From Acidobacteriaceae bacterium (GTDB lineage: Bacteria > Acidobacteriota > Terriglobia > Terriglobales > Acidobacteriaceae): 38,269 nucleotides of DNA. Positions 8,090 to 15,627 of this stretch are shown here, in pieces; the stretch's first letter is position 1; each line of letters starts with the position of its first letter. A model generated the notes under the pieces. The model worked only from the letters and a program-made list of their open reading frames with translations, made no database searches and was not told the DNA's origin. The DNA lies in the NCBI GenBank assembly GCA_025357215.1, contig JANXPR010000234.1:1-38269 (forward strand). Direction: 5' to 3'. Position numbers and translations under genes: made by a program.

Positions 8090-9235
8090 ATGAAAATCGG
8101 AATCACATGTTATCCGACGTACGGCGGCAGCGGCGTTGTCGGCACCGAGTTGGGGATTGAACTCGCCGCCCGCGGCCATGAAGTCCATTTCATTGCCTAC
8201 CAGCAGCCGATTCGTCTGACTACGCAGCATCCGCAGATTTTCTTTCATGAAGTCACGGTGTCGCAGTATCCGCTTTTTGAATACCCGCCTTACGATCTGG
8301 CGCTGGCCACGCGCATGGCCGAGGTAGCCGAGATCTATGAACTCGACATCCTGCATGTGCACTATGCTATTCCGCACTCGGTAAGCGCGCTGCTGGCGCG
8401 GCAGATGCTTGCCGCGCAAACCAACGGCAAGGCGCGCAAGCTGCCGTTTGTGACCACGCTGCACGGAACGGACATCACCATTGTGGGCGCGGACCGTTCC
8501 TATCTTCCGGTCACGCGCTATTCCATTGAACAGAGCGACGGCGTCACGGCTATCTCGAACTATTTGAAGAAGGTCACGCTCCAGGAATTCGATATCAAGA
8601 ACCACATTGAAGTGATCTACAACTTTGTAAACTGCGACACATATCGTCGCGACCCCAACGCCGCCGACCGCCGCGCCGAATTCGCCGACAAAGACGAGCG
8701 CATTTTGGTCCACGTATCGAATTTCCGTCCGGTGAAGCGCCTTTGTGACGTGATTGAGATCTTTGACCGCGTGCAGAAGAAAGTTCCTTCGCGATTATTG
8801 CTGATGGGCGATGGCCCGGACCGCTCGCAGGCTGAATGGCTGGTGAGCCAGAAAGGGTTGCGCAACAAAGTTGAGTTTCTGGGTAAAGTGGACCGGGTGC
8901 ATGAAAAGCTCTCGTTTGCCGACCTGATGGTTGCGCCCAGCGAAATGGAATCGTTTGGGCTGGCAGCTCTTGAAGCCATGGCTTGCGAAGTCCCTACGGT
9001 GGGAACCGCGGTAGGCGGAGTCCCTGAAGTTGTGGAGCATGGACGCACAGGCTTCCTCGCCCAGGTAGGTGATGTGGAAGCCATGGCCGCTTTCGCCATC
9101 GATATTTTGTCCGACGAAAAACGTTTGCGTGAAATGGGAATGCTGGCGCGTTGGGAAGCGCAAGCCAAGTTCTGCACCACGCGCATCATTCCCGAGTATG
9201 AGCAGTTTTATGTGCGCGTGTTGGAGCGGGCATAG
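8090..9235 (+). CDS. bshA: N-acetyl-alpha-D-glucosaminyl L-malate synthase
   Basis: First step of bacillithiol synthesis: transfer of GlcNAc from UDP-GlcNAc to L-malate, in the cytoplasm. The 381-residue GT4 protein begins MKIGITCYPTYGGSGVVGTE, the characteristic BshA N-terminus. It carries LHVHYAIPHS, TTLHGTDITIVG and YNFVNCDTYRR, and the GT4 Glu-x7-Glu motif in SEMESFGLAALE (Glu287 and Glu295). I placed the start at ATG 8090, where BshA proteins normally begin, rather than at the upstream in-frame TTG at 8042. No bshB (LmbE-type) or bshC is in the window. Its last 28 bases overlap the 3' end of the opposing kinase gene. Implies a bacillithiol-type low-molecular-weight thiol in this organism. 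Confidence 0.9.
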   Translation: MKIGITCYPTYGGSGVVGTELGIELAARGHEVHFIAYQQPIRLTTQHPQIFFHEVTVSQYPLFEYPPYDLALATRMAEVAEIYELDILHVHYAIPHSVSALLARQMLAAQTNGKARKLPFVTTLHGTDITIVGADRSYLPVTRYSIEQSDGVTAISNYLKKVTLQEFDIKNHIEVIYNFVNCDTYRRDPNAADRRAEFADKDERILVHVSNFRPVKRLCDVIEIFDRVQKKVPSRLLLMGDGPDRSQAEWLVSQKGLRNKVEFLGKVDRVHEKLSFADLMVAPSEMESFGLAALEAMACEVPTVGTAVGGVPEVVEHGRTGFLAQVGDVEAMAAFAIDILSDEKRLREMGMLARWEAQAKFCTTRIIPEYEQFYVRVLERA

Positions 9236-10566
9236 ATCGCTGCGGAAGCGCTTTCACCAAGCAAATCCTGCTGCAATACGGGAATTTCCAGAATCACCAA
9301 GGTGCCTTCGCCATCGCGGCTCTGGACGATCATCTTACCTTCATCGCCAAACAACACATGCAGGCGTTCGGCAACGTTCATCATGCCAATGCCGCGCCCG
9401 GAGCCTCTGGTTTCCGCGGCAACCGCCGGCGGCGCGCCTATGCCCACGCCGTCATCTTCCACCTGAACCACCAGCTTGCCATCTTGCAAGCGGCTGCGGA
9501 TGGTGATGCTGCCGCCGTCAACTTTGGGCGCCAGTCCGTGCTTGATGCTGTTTTCCACCAGCGGCTGGAGAAGGATCGCCGGGACCACGACGTCCAGAGT
9601 TTCCGGGTCCAGATGTTTGTACACGCGCAGTTTGTCACGGCCAAAGCGGACGACTTCAATGTCCAGGTAATCGTCAACGAATTCGATCTCTTCGCGCAGC
9701 TGCACGAACTCATCATGCTTACCCAGAAGGCGCCGCAGGATTTTAGAAAGTTTCAGGATCAATTCGCGCGCGCGGTCAGGATCAAAACGCACCAGCGACG
9801 AAATGGAATTCATCGTGTTGAACAGGAAGTGCGGATTGATCTGGCTTTGCAGGGCGTCCAGGCGCGCTTCCAGCAGAAGTTTTTTCTGTTCTTCCAGTTT
9901 CATCTCAATGCGCGTGAGGTTCCAGATCTTGATGGGCGTGGCGATGGTGGCGACCATAAACGCAAACACCGCGAGCAGCGCACCCGGCGAGGGCAGATAA
10001 AGAGCCCAGAGCCGCTTTGGGCCAACAACGTAGGCAAGCTCCAGCCGCGCCGCTTGCAACGCGATGATGATCAGAAAAAACGCCGTCTGCCAGTCAATCC
10101 GCGGATGCCGCAAGTTGCGCTTGACCCAGCGGTAAATACTGAGATCGACGAAGGGGGAGAACGTCCAGATCTCTTCTTCATTGCGGCAGAAGTGGCGCAG
10201 CGATCCGGCGAGCATTCCGGCAAGTACGTTCACCGGCAAAGCCAGATACTCCCCGTAAAACACGGCGGGAATGGCGGTGATCACGCCGGCGAGCGTGCCG
10301 GCAACGCGCCCGCCCATTACGCCAATCAGGATGGACGCTTCAAACCCCATGTCCGCAGCCATGAAAGTTTTTACGCGGCAGCGGAAGTAAACGCCCAGCG
10401 CAAACGGAATCGACGTGAACAGAACGAACAGGATGTTTTTCCGGCGCGAGCGGCGCTCCGCAAACAGCAGCTTCTTGAATTCGCGCGCGCGACCCAGGGC
10501 GCTGGCCACGGCCGTGGCAACGCCTAGTTTGATCAGAAGCTGTATGAGGAGCAGTTCTATGTCCAC
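9208..10566 (-). CDS. LytS/YehU-type membrane sensor histidine kinase
   Basis: The 452-residue product has several hydrophobic helices in its first 220 or so residues, including glycine-rich segments (GVMGGRVAGTLAGVITAIPAV, NVLAGMLAG) typical of 5TM-LYT-type sensor modules. A linker helix follows, then the His_kinase motif INPHFLFNTMNS with the phospho-acceptor His246. The HATPase domain has LLQPLVENSIKHGL (N box), VEDDGVGIG (G1) and GSGRGIGMMN (G2). Such kinases usually phosphorylate a LytTR-type regulator encoded next door; none is adjacent here, so the partner is unknown. Start is GTG 10566; an in-frame stop lies just upstream, and no good Shine-Dalgarno is visible. The gene is convergent with bshA and the two stops overlap by 28 bp. 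Confidence 0.85.
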   Translation of the reverse strand: MDIELLLIQLLIKLGVATAVASALGRAREFKKLLFAERRSRRKNILFVLFTSIPFALGVYFRCRVKTFMAADMGFEASILIGVMGGRVAGTLAGVITAIPAVFYGEYLALPVNVLAGMLAGSLRHFCRNEEEIWTFSPFVDLSIYRWVKRNLRHPRIDWQTAFFLIIIALQAARLELAYVVGPKRLWALYLPSPGALLAVFAFMVATIATPIKIWNLTRIEMKLEEQKKLLLEARLDALQSQINPHFLFNTMNSISSLVRFDPDRARELILKLSKILRRLLGKHDEFVQLREEIEFVDDYLDIEVVRFGRDKLRVYKHLDPETLDVVVPAILLQPLVENSIKHGLAPKVDGGSITIRSRLQDGKLVVQVEDDGVGIGAPPAVAAETRGSGRGIGMMNVAERLHVLFGDEGKMIVQSRDGEGTLVILEIPVLQQDLLGESASAAIYARSNTRT

Positions 10567-10648
10567 AGAGACTATTTTTTCACGGAATCAGGGCGCGGCG
10601 ATTATTTAGTTGCATGTACAGGATGACCTGAAAGCGCGAAGGAGACCG

Positions 10649-11701
10649 TCATGCTTTCCTGGTTGCAAAGCGCATCGGCGAAAAAGCCGAGATGTCCCAT
10701 CCCGCGGGCTTGCCCATCACCAGGTTGGCCATGATCCGTGCGGTCAACGGCGCCAGCAACACGCCGTTGCGAAAGTGTCCGCTGGCCAGGAACACGCCGG
10801 GCGTGCCGGTTTCGCCCATAAGCGGCAAGTCGTCGGGAGTTCCCGGGCGCAGCCCAGTCCAGGTTGAGATGACTTGCGCGTCTGCCAGTTCCGGAACGTA
10901 CCGCGCTGCTGCCGCGTGCAGCGTGTCAATCGTCCCGGGCAGCACCGTCTTGTCAAAGCCCGCGTCTTCGACCGTGGTTCCCAGCAGAATCTTGCCGGAG
11001 GTGCGCGGGACGATGTAGGAATCTGCCGCGCGAAACACGTGCTGCAAAAGGCCTGACTGCTGCGGCTGAACGTACAGCATGTGCCCTTTGCGCGGCTTCA
11101 CCGGGGTTCCGGACCAAGCGCCGCAGCAGTTGATTGCCGCCTTAGAGGTGAACGTTCCTGCGCTGGTTTCAACTTCAGTTTGGCCGTTGCGCGCACGCAG
11201 CTCATGCATCGCCACGGACGTCTTCAATTCCACGCCGGCGAGTTCCGCCGTTCGGGTTGCGGCTTGCATCAGCAGATCAGGATCAACGCAACCTTCGGAG
11301 ACAAAAAATGCTTTACGGCCGTGCGTGTTGAGTTGGGGCTCAAGCCGCTGCAACTCATCTGCTTGAAGCTCGCGATATTCCGGCGGCGGCGCTTCATGAG
11401 AAAAGTCGTTTTCCACGGTGATCGCGCCGTGCTGGCGAAGGTCGACGGAAATTCCTGAAGCTCGCTCCAACTTACTCACAAATTCCGGATACACGCGGGC
11501 ACACTCGCGGGCAAAGTCTTGCAGTCCGGCTGGAGTTTCCGGGTCGAAAGCAGACAGCATGCCGGCTGCGGCTGACGAAGCTTCGCGTCCCGGTTGGCCG
11601 CGGTCCAACAGCAGGACCCGGGCCCCGCGTTCGCGCAGTTCCAGCGCGGTGGAAACGCCGATGATTCCAGCGCCGGCAATGATTACGTCCCAGGAATTCA
11701 C
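10649..11701 (-). CDS. thiO: FAD-dependent glycine oxidase, ThiO family
   Basis: The 350-residue DAO-fold flavoprotein has an N-terminal dinucleotide-binding motif VIIAGAGIIGVSTALEL (Gly10, Gly12, Gly15) and the flavin-contacting ReASSAAAGML segment. The C-terminal pattern STWTGLRPGTPDDLPLMGET ... GHFRNGVLLAP is typical of ThiO-type glycine/D-amino-acid oxidases. In thiamine synthesis ThiO converts glycine to the iminoacetate used for the thiazole ring. No thiG, thiS or other thi genes are in view, so a more general D-amino-acid oxidase role remains possible. Start is GTG 11701; only a weak GGAG overlaps it. It is followed on the same strand, after 82 bp, by the histidine kinase gene. Confidence 0.82.
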   Translation of the reverse strand: MNSWDVIIAGAGIIGVSTALELRERGARVLLLDRGQPGREASSAAAGMLSAFDPETPAGLQDFARECARVYPEFVSKLERASGISVDLRQHGAITVENDFSHEAPPPEYRELQADELQRLEPQLNTHGRKAFFVSEGCVDPDLLMQAATRTAELAGVELKTSVAMHELRARNGQTEVETSAGTFTSKAAINCCGAWSGTPVKPRKGHMLYVQPQQSGLLQHVFRAADSYIVPRTSGKILLGTTVEDAGFDKTVLPGTIDTLHAAAARYVPELADAQVISTWTGLRPGTPDDLPLMGETGTPGVFLASGHFRNGVLLAPLTARIMANLVMGKPAGWDISAFSPMRFATRKA

Positions 11702-11952
11702 TCCATCATTCTAAAAGCATGAGTGCGTTCCCTGGGTAATCGGCGTCACATTGAAATCGAACTTCTGATTGGACTGACAGGATTGAATTTCGGATTGGGC
11801 GTCCGTCAGGCGTCTGAATTGGGCTTCGGATTGGGCTTCGGATTGACCTAGCGTGCGCGGTTTTTCCGCGGCGTTTCATTGACACAAACCGGGTTCTGCT
11901 GAACAATGTCTACGACCTTCCCAGAAAACTTTTTTCGAATGGAGAATTTCTT
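11702..11952. other. Intergenic region between divergent genes with short direct repeats
   Basis: No gene seen. Repeated wording TTGGGCTTCGGATTG is present twice in overlapping tandem around 11819-11845, preceded by related TTCGGATTGGG at 11789-11799. A small CGCGG-TTTTT-CCGCG hairpin lies at 11856-11870. GGAG at 11941-11944 is the ribosome-binding site of the next gene. Confidence 0.5.
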
Positions 11953-12789
11953 ATGGCCGGTATGCCTGATGGCGACGGTGGCAGTCCTTTGGTGCGCAAC
12001 ATACTGATGGTTGTAGGCGGCATTTTTATGATCGGCACCACTATTTTTATGGTCCAGGCCTACAACCGCTTGAATGACATGGAAGACGCTCAGCGGAAGG
12101 CCCAGAAAGACGTGGTCAAAAAGCTTGACGAGTCCACGGCCCAGACGCGCGCCCAGGTGAATGTGCTGGCCGATAAAGTCGGCATGACGCACAAAGAACT
12201 GAGCAAAAAGGCCACCGACCTGCAGGTGCAGGAACAGGCGACCCAGGCACGGCTCAAGGCCGATGAAGAAGCCACCACGAAGCAATTCGGGCAGGTGGCC
12301 ACCGATGTGAGCGGCGTGAAAGGCGACGTGACCAAAGTCGCCTCTGATGTGACCGACACCAAGGCCGACCTGGCCACCACCAAAGGTAAGCTGGAACACG
12401 CCATTGGCGACCTGAATCAACACAGCGAACTGATCGCCAAGTCGCATGACGAATTGGAATTCCTCAAGCATCGCGGCGACCGCGACTATTTCGAATTCAC
12501 CCTGCACAAGGGCAAAGCGGCCACGCACGTTTCCATCATCAGCCTGGAGTTGAAAAAGGTTGACCCCAAGAAGAGCAAGTTCACCTTGAACGTGCTGGCG
12601 GAAGACAAGAGGATCGAAAAGAAAGACCGCAACATCAACGAGCCGCTGCAGTTCTATACCGGTCGCGAACGCGCCTTGTTTGAAGTGGTGATCAACTCCG
12701 TGACCAAGGACGAGGCCACCGGCTATCTTTCAACTCCCAAGAACGCGGCAACGGCGCAGATGCCCAGCCACGGGGCAACGCCGCAGTAA
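11953..12789 (+). CDS. Membrane-anchored coiled-coil protein, unknown function
   Basis: The 278-residue product has one N-terminal transmembrane helix (about residues 15-35, RNILMVVGGIFMIGTTIFMV). A long, highly charged helical stretch (about residues 36-160) follows, with recurrent Thr-Asp-Val/Lys-x-Asp patterns suited to a coiled coil, then a small globular C-terminal part (about 170-265). The layout suggests a cytoplasmic or periplasmic rod hung from the inner membrane. I do not recognise the C-terminal domain and assign no function. Start ATG is supported by GGAG 8 nt upstream. The gene stands alone and ends in a strong terminator 34 bp downstream. Confidence 0.75.
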   Translation: MAGMPDGDGGSPLVRNILMVVGGIFMIGTTIFMVQAYNRLNDMEDAQRKAQKDVVKKLDESTAQTRAQVNVLADKVGMTHKELSKKATDLQVQEQATQARLKADEEATTKQFGQVATDVSGVKGDVTKVASDVTDTKADLATTKGKLEHAIGDLNQHSELIAKSHDELEFLKHRGDRDYFEFTLHKGKAATHVSIISLELKKVDPKKSKFTLNVLAEDKRIEKKDRNINEPLQFYTGRERALFEVVINSVTKDEATGYLSTPKNAATAQMPSHGATPQ

Positions 12790-12822
12790 AGGACTCTCAA
12801 AGTTCGAAGACGTTTTGAAGCA

Positions 12823-12848
12823 GGGTAGCGGAAAACGCTACCCTTTTT
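12823..12848 (+). terminator. Rho-independent terminator
   Basis: Perfect 8-bp stem GGGTAGCG / CGCTACCC with loop GAAAA, followed immediately by TTTTT. It ends transcription of the coiled-coil gene. Confidence 0.9.
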
Positions 12849-13024
12849 CTTTGGCGCGGTCGTTCCAGTCGCGATCCGCCATTCCGTGGAGTTTGGGAAT
12901 TGGAACGATGTACTACTTCCTTCTGGAAAAGGCGAACAAAAGGAGTTATAATGTCCGATTGGTTCGAGTGGACATGAGGGAAATCGCCGGGATCGGCAAA
13001 AAACTGAAAAACCAAAGAGCAATC

Positions 13025-13132
13025 CCTTGGGATGGGTGGGCGTAAGTGCTTTAGAATCCTAGTTGAGGGCACGGGGAGGAGGGTGAAAAATCTGGTGATC
13101 GGTTCATCTGGTGATCGGGTGATCGGAAAACC
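13025..13132. repeat. Module A of a diverged ~108-bp duplication
   Basis: It shares with module B (13220-13329) a CCTTGGG-type left end, CGTAAGT-CTTTAGA exactly 200 bp apart (13041-13055 versus 13241-13255, 14/15 identical), a GGGGAGG-rich centre, a short internal duplication and a right end in AAAACC. Within A, TCTGGTGATCGG occurs at 13091-13102 and 13107-13118. Confidence 0.6.
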
Positions 13133-13139
13133 AACCCCC

Positions 13140-13211
13140 GCAGCCGAGGTCGGCTGCCGCTCCACAGTTCATCTGACCGCAGGCGGAAACACACAGGCAG
13201 GAGTGCCTGTG
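13140..13211. repeat. Two perfect REP-like hairpins
   Basis: Hairpin 1: GCAGCCG, loop AGGT, CGGCTGC (13140-13157). Hairpin 2: CACAGGCA, loop GGAG, TGCCTGTG (13192-13211). They sit between the two duplicated modules. They resemble dispersed REP-type palindromes; neither has a T tract, so they are poor terminators. Confidence 0.75.
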
Positions 13212-13219
13212 CCACACGT

Positions 13220-13329
13220 TCCTGGGTTGGGGTGAATTCGCGTAAGTCCTTTAGACCTTGGGATGAGCAGGGAGGGGAGAGAATAGAGATTTGAAATCGG
13301 GTAATTTGAAATCGGGTAATTGCAAAACC
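13220..13329. repeat. Module B of the diverged duplication
   Basis: Counterpart of module A. Its internal duplication is a perfect 15-bp tandem, ATTTGAAATCGGGTA at 13289-13303 and 13304-13318, where A has its TCTGGTGATCGG pair. Confidence 0.6.
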
Positions 13330-13334
13330 GAAAG

Positions 13335-13429
13335 AGCTGTTGACCGCAGAGGAAGCTGTTGAGAGCAGAAGAAGGTTTTGACGGCAGAAGAAGCTCTTGA
13401 GAGCAGGAGAAGGTTTTGACGGCAAAGGA
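13335..13429. repeat. Five tandem 19-bp degenerate units
   Basis: Units of exactly 19 bp start at 13335, 13354, 13373, 13392 and 13411. The shared pattern is AG-[CG]-T-N-TTGA-N2-GCA-[AG]-A/G-[AG]-GA. Units 2 and 4 resemble each other, as do 3 and 5, so units 2+3 and 4+5 form a 38-bp higher-order repeat with about 4 differences. Because 19 is not a multiple of 3, a coding origin is unlikely. Confidence 0.85.
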
Positions 13430-13533
13430 TGCCGAGGCAGCGGGAAGCGGAAGTCGGGGCAGAGAAAGGCAGACAAAGCTGTTTCTTACTCCGGTATCGC
13501 TTGCAACCTGTTGAATTAGACTTGTGAATTCAA

Positions 13534-14484
13534 ATGAATGAAAACGTATCGCCACCGTTGTCCCGCAGCCAGTTGGCGGGCTTTATTGCTTTGTGCCTGA
13601 TTTGGGGAAGCACATGGATGGCGATCCGCGTCACGGTGCAAGACGTCCCGCCATTTGAAGCTGCCGCCATTCGCTTTTTTCTGGCGGCGTTGTTACTTGT
13701 TTTTGTTGCCGCCGTGCAGCGGAGAAAGTGGCCGAATGATCGTCAGCAATGGAAGGCGCTGATGGTACTTAGCTTGACCATGATGGCCGTCCCTTACGGG
13801 TTGCTGTTCTGGGCTGAGCAATATGTGGCCTCTTCCCTGACGGCCGTAATGTTTTCCGCCATGCCTTTGCTGGTGGCGCTGCTTACGCCGCTGATGGGCC
13901 ACCGACCCGTTGCGCGACGCGCTGTGTTTGCCATGGTGTTGGCGTTCGGTGGGCTTCTGGTGATTCTTTATAAAGATCCCAATACCAGCACGCAGGCCTT
14001 GCTCGGCTATGGAGCTATCCTGTTCGCAGTATTTTTGAGCTCATGGTCCGTGGTGTATGCCAAGGACCGTTTGCACGATGTGGATTCCGTGGTAGCCACT
14101 GGCTTGCAGTTACTCTTTGGCTCCGTGGCCCTGGGCTGGGCCACGTGGGCGATGGAGTCGCATCGCCACGCTGTATGGAGCAGGCCCGCAGTTCTGGCCA
14201 TGGCATTCCTTACGGTGTTTGGTTCGTGCGCTGCTTTCGTCATTTATTATTGGCTCCTGAAAAAGATGCAGCCTTATCAGTTGTCCACCACCAGCTTGAT
14301 TGTTCCAGTGGTTGCCGTGCTTGAGGGCGCGCTTATTCTGCGCGAGCCAGCTCCTTGGTGGATGATCGTCGCCATTGGAGTGGTGTTAGGGGCTGTTGCC
14401 ACAGTTTTGCTGGCGCGCAACGAACCCGAAATCTCTGGTGACGAACAAGGCCGCGTGTTGATGGTGGAGGGGCCCGGCAAATGA
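13534..14484 (+). CDS. EamA-type DMT-superfamily transporter
   Basis: The 316-residue product has about ten hydrophobic helices in two EamA halves. The first half begins GFIALCLIWGSTWMAIRVTV and includes the family-typical PPFEAAAIRFFLAALLL; the second holds GALILREPAPWWMIVAIGVVLGAV. Members export metabolites or drugs across the inner membrane; substrate unknown. The start could be ATG 13534 or ATG 13538 by position, but only 13534 is in frame. No Shine-Dalgarno is visible; TAGACT at 13517-13522 lies 11 nt upstream. It overlaps the next gene by ATGA (14481-14484), so the two are translationally coupled. First gene of a five-gene run to 17581. Confidence 0.88.
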   Translation: MNENVSPPLSRSQLAGFIALCLIWGSTWMAIRVTVQDVPPFEAAAIRFFLAALLLVFVAAVQRRKWPNDRQQWKALMVLSLTMMAVPYGLLFWAEQYVASSLTAVMFSAMPLLVALLTPLMGHRPVARRAVFAMVLAFGGLLVILYKDPNTSTQALLGYGAILFAVFLSSWSVVYAKDRLHDVDSVVATGLQLLFGSVALGWATWAMESHRHAVWSRPAVLAMAFLTVFGSCAAFVIYYWLLKKMQPYQLSTTSLIVPVVAVLEGALILREPAPWWMIVAIGVVLGAVATVLLARNEPEISGDEQGRVLMVEGPGK

Positions 14485-15269
14485 GCACCGTAACAATCCT
14501 GGCATTGCTGGTCGTTGGTTTCTTTACCGGAGGCTTTGGCGCGGTGGCCGGCATCGGCGGCGGCGTGATTATCACCCCGCTGCTGATGATGTACTTTGGA
14601 CTGCCCATGCAGCAGGCCATCGGCGTGACGCTGGTGGCTGTCATTGCCACTTCCACGGCCACGTCATCACTCTTTGTCGAGCGCCACGTTACGGACATCC
14701 GTCTGGGGATGACGCTGGAGATTGCCACCACGGTTGGCGCGATGATTGCCGCTCTGCTGGCTCCGCACGTTGATCGTCGCACATTGGCGGTGCTATTTAC
14801 CGTGTTTCTCTTGTACACCGCATTTTCGTTGGTCAAGAAGGCATGGGACACGCGCAAGCAGAAGAAGCATGACGAAGTGGCCGACTACACCGTGCACAAC
14901 TATCCCATTGGGATGGGCGCGTCATTGATTGCGGGCGGCATGTCCGGACTCCTGGGCATTGGTGGCGGCCCGATTAAAGTTCCGGTGATGCTCTTGTTCA
15001 TGAAAGTTCCGTTGCGTGTTGCTGCCGCCACCAGCAATTTCATGATCGGCGTAACAGCCGCCACCAGCGCGCTGATCTATTGGGGACGCGGCGACGTGAA
15101 CATCTCGGTGGCCACGCCGCTGGTTGCCGGAGTGTTTGCCGGATCATTGCTGGGTGCCCGGCTGGCGCCCAAGGTCCGTCCGGTGTACGTGCTGGGACTG
15201 CTGATCGTGCTGTTGAGTTGGCTCGGCATACAGATGCTGGCCCGGTTGTTGAGCGGAGGCATCCACTAA
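14481..15269 (+). CDS. TauE/SafE-family sulfite/anion exporter
   Basis: The 262-residue permease has about eight transmembrane helices and the duplicated family motif: GGFGAVAGIGGGVIITPLLMM near the N-terminus and GGMSGLLGIGGGPIKVPVMLL near residue 153. TauE/SafE proteins move sulfite, sulfoacetate or other small anions; the substrate here is unknown. The ATG overlaps the stop of the DMT gene by 4 nt, and the DUF1634 gene begins at the base after its stop, a pairing I know from other bacteria. Confidence 0.88.
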   Translation: MSTVTILALLVVGFFTGGFGAVAGIGGGVIITPLLMMYFGLPMQQAIGVTLVAVIATSTATSSLFVERHVTDIRLGMTLEIATTVGAMIAALLAPHVDRRTLAVLFTVFLLYTAFSLVKKAWDTRKQKKHDEVADYTVHNYPIGMGASLIAGGMSGLLGIGGGPIKVPVMLLFMKVPLRVAAATSNFMIGVTAATSALIYWGRGDVNISVATPLVAGVFAGSLLGARLAPKVRPVYVLGLLIVLLSWLGIQMLARLLSGGIH

Positions 15270-15593
15270 ATGCCGTCAACTTCGAATTCGGCTACGCCGG
15301 CAGCCACCAACCGTACTGATCCTGCGGCAGACCGCGTGGTGGCGCTGACGCTGAAGATTGGCGCGTACCTGGCTTTTAGTTTGATCGCCGCTGGATTAGT
15401 GATGCAGATTTGGCTCCCGATGGGGAAGCGCGTGGCGTCCGCCGGACTGCTGGTGTTGCTGTTCACTCCGCTGGTGCGCATTGTGGTGGCTGGTTTGCAA
15501 TTTGCGCACGAACGCGACTGGAAGTATGTTGTTGTTTCGACCGTGGTGCTGGGCGTAATGGTTTTAGCGTATGCCCTGGGCATTAAGGTTTGA
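15270..15593 (+). CDS. DUF1634 membrane protein
   Basis: The 107-residue product has three predicted membrane helices: TLKIGAYLAFSLIAAGLVMQ, a second around VASAGLLVLLFTPLVRIVVAGL, and KYVVVSTVVLGVMVLAYALG at the C-terminus. This matches DUF1634, small proteins encoded immediately after TauE/SafE permeases and thought to be their partners. The start ATG abuts the permease stop (TAA ATG), which implies coupled translation and probably a joint complex. Confidence 0.8.
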   Translation: MPSTSNSATPAATNRTDPAADRVVALTLKIGAYLAFSLIAAGLVMQIWLPMGKRVASAGLLVLLFTPLVRIVVAGLQFAHERDWKYVVVSTVVLGVMVLAYALGIKV

Positions 15594-15627
15594 CATTGAC
15601 CACGAATTGACAAGAGGGACGATCAAG

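Larger units (their letters stand above)
12849..13533. other. Repeat-rich noncoding stretch before the DMT gene
   Basis: About 680 bp without a gene I can support. Contents in order: an 8-codon ORF with a very good Shine-Dalgarno (12951-12977); module A (about 13025-13132); two perfect hairpins (13140-13157 and 13192-13211); module B (about 13220-13329), a diverged copy of A; and a five-unit 19-bp array (13335-13429). Several antisense ORFs cross it, but they read through the repeats and look accidental. Confidence 0.6.

Noticed and set aside
9358-10527. 389-codon plus-strand ORF opposite the histidine kinase
   Set aside because: Mirror frame of a well-supported kinase gene; composition rich in His, Gln and Arg without any domain.
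12815-13045. 76-codon plus-strand ORF after the coiled-coil gene
   Set aside because: It begins inside the terminator and runs into repeat module A; composition looks accidental, although its last 45 codons from ATG 12908 are somewhat protein-like.
13051-13555. Two antisense ORFs of about 130 codons across the repeat block
   Set aside because: They simply translate the tandem repeats (19-bp period, not a multiple of 3) and have no recognisable domain.
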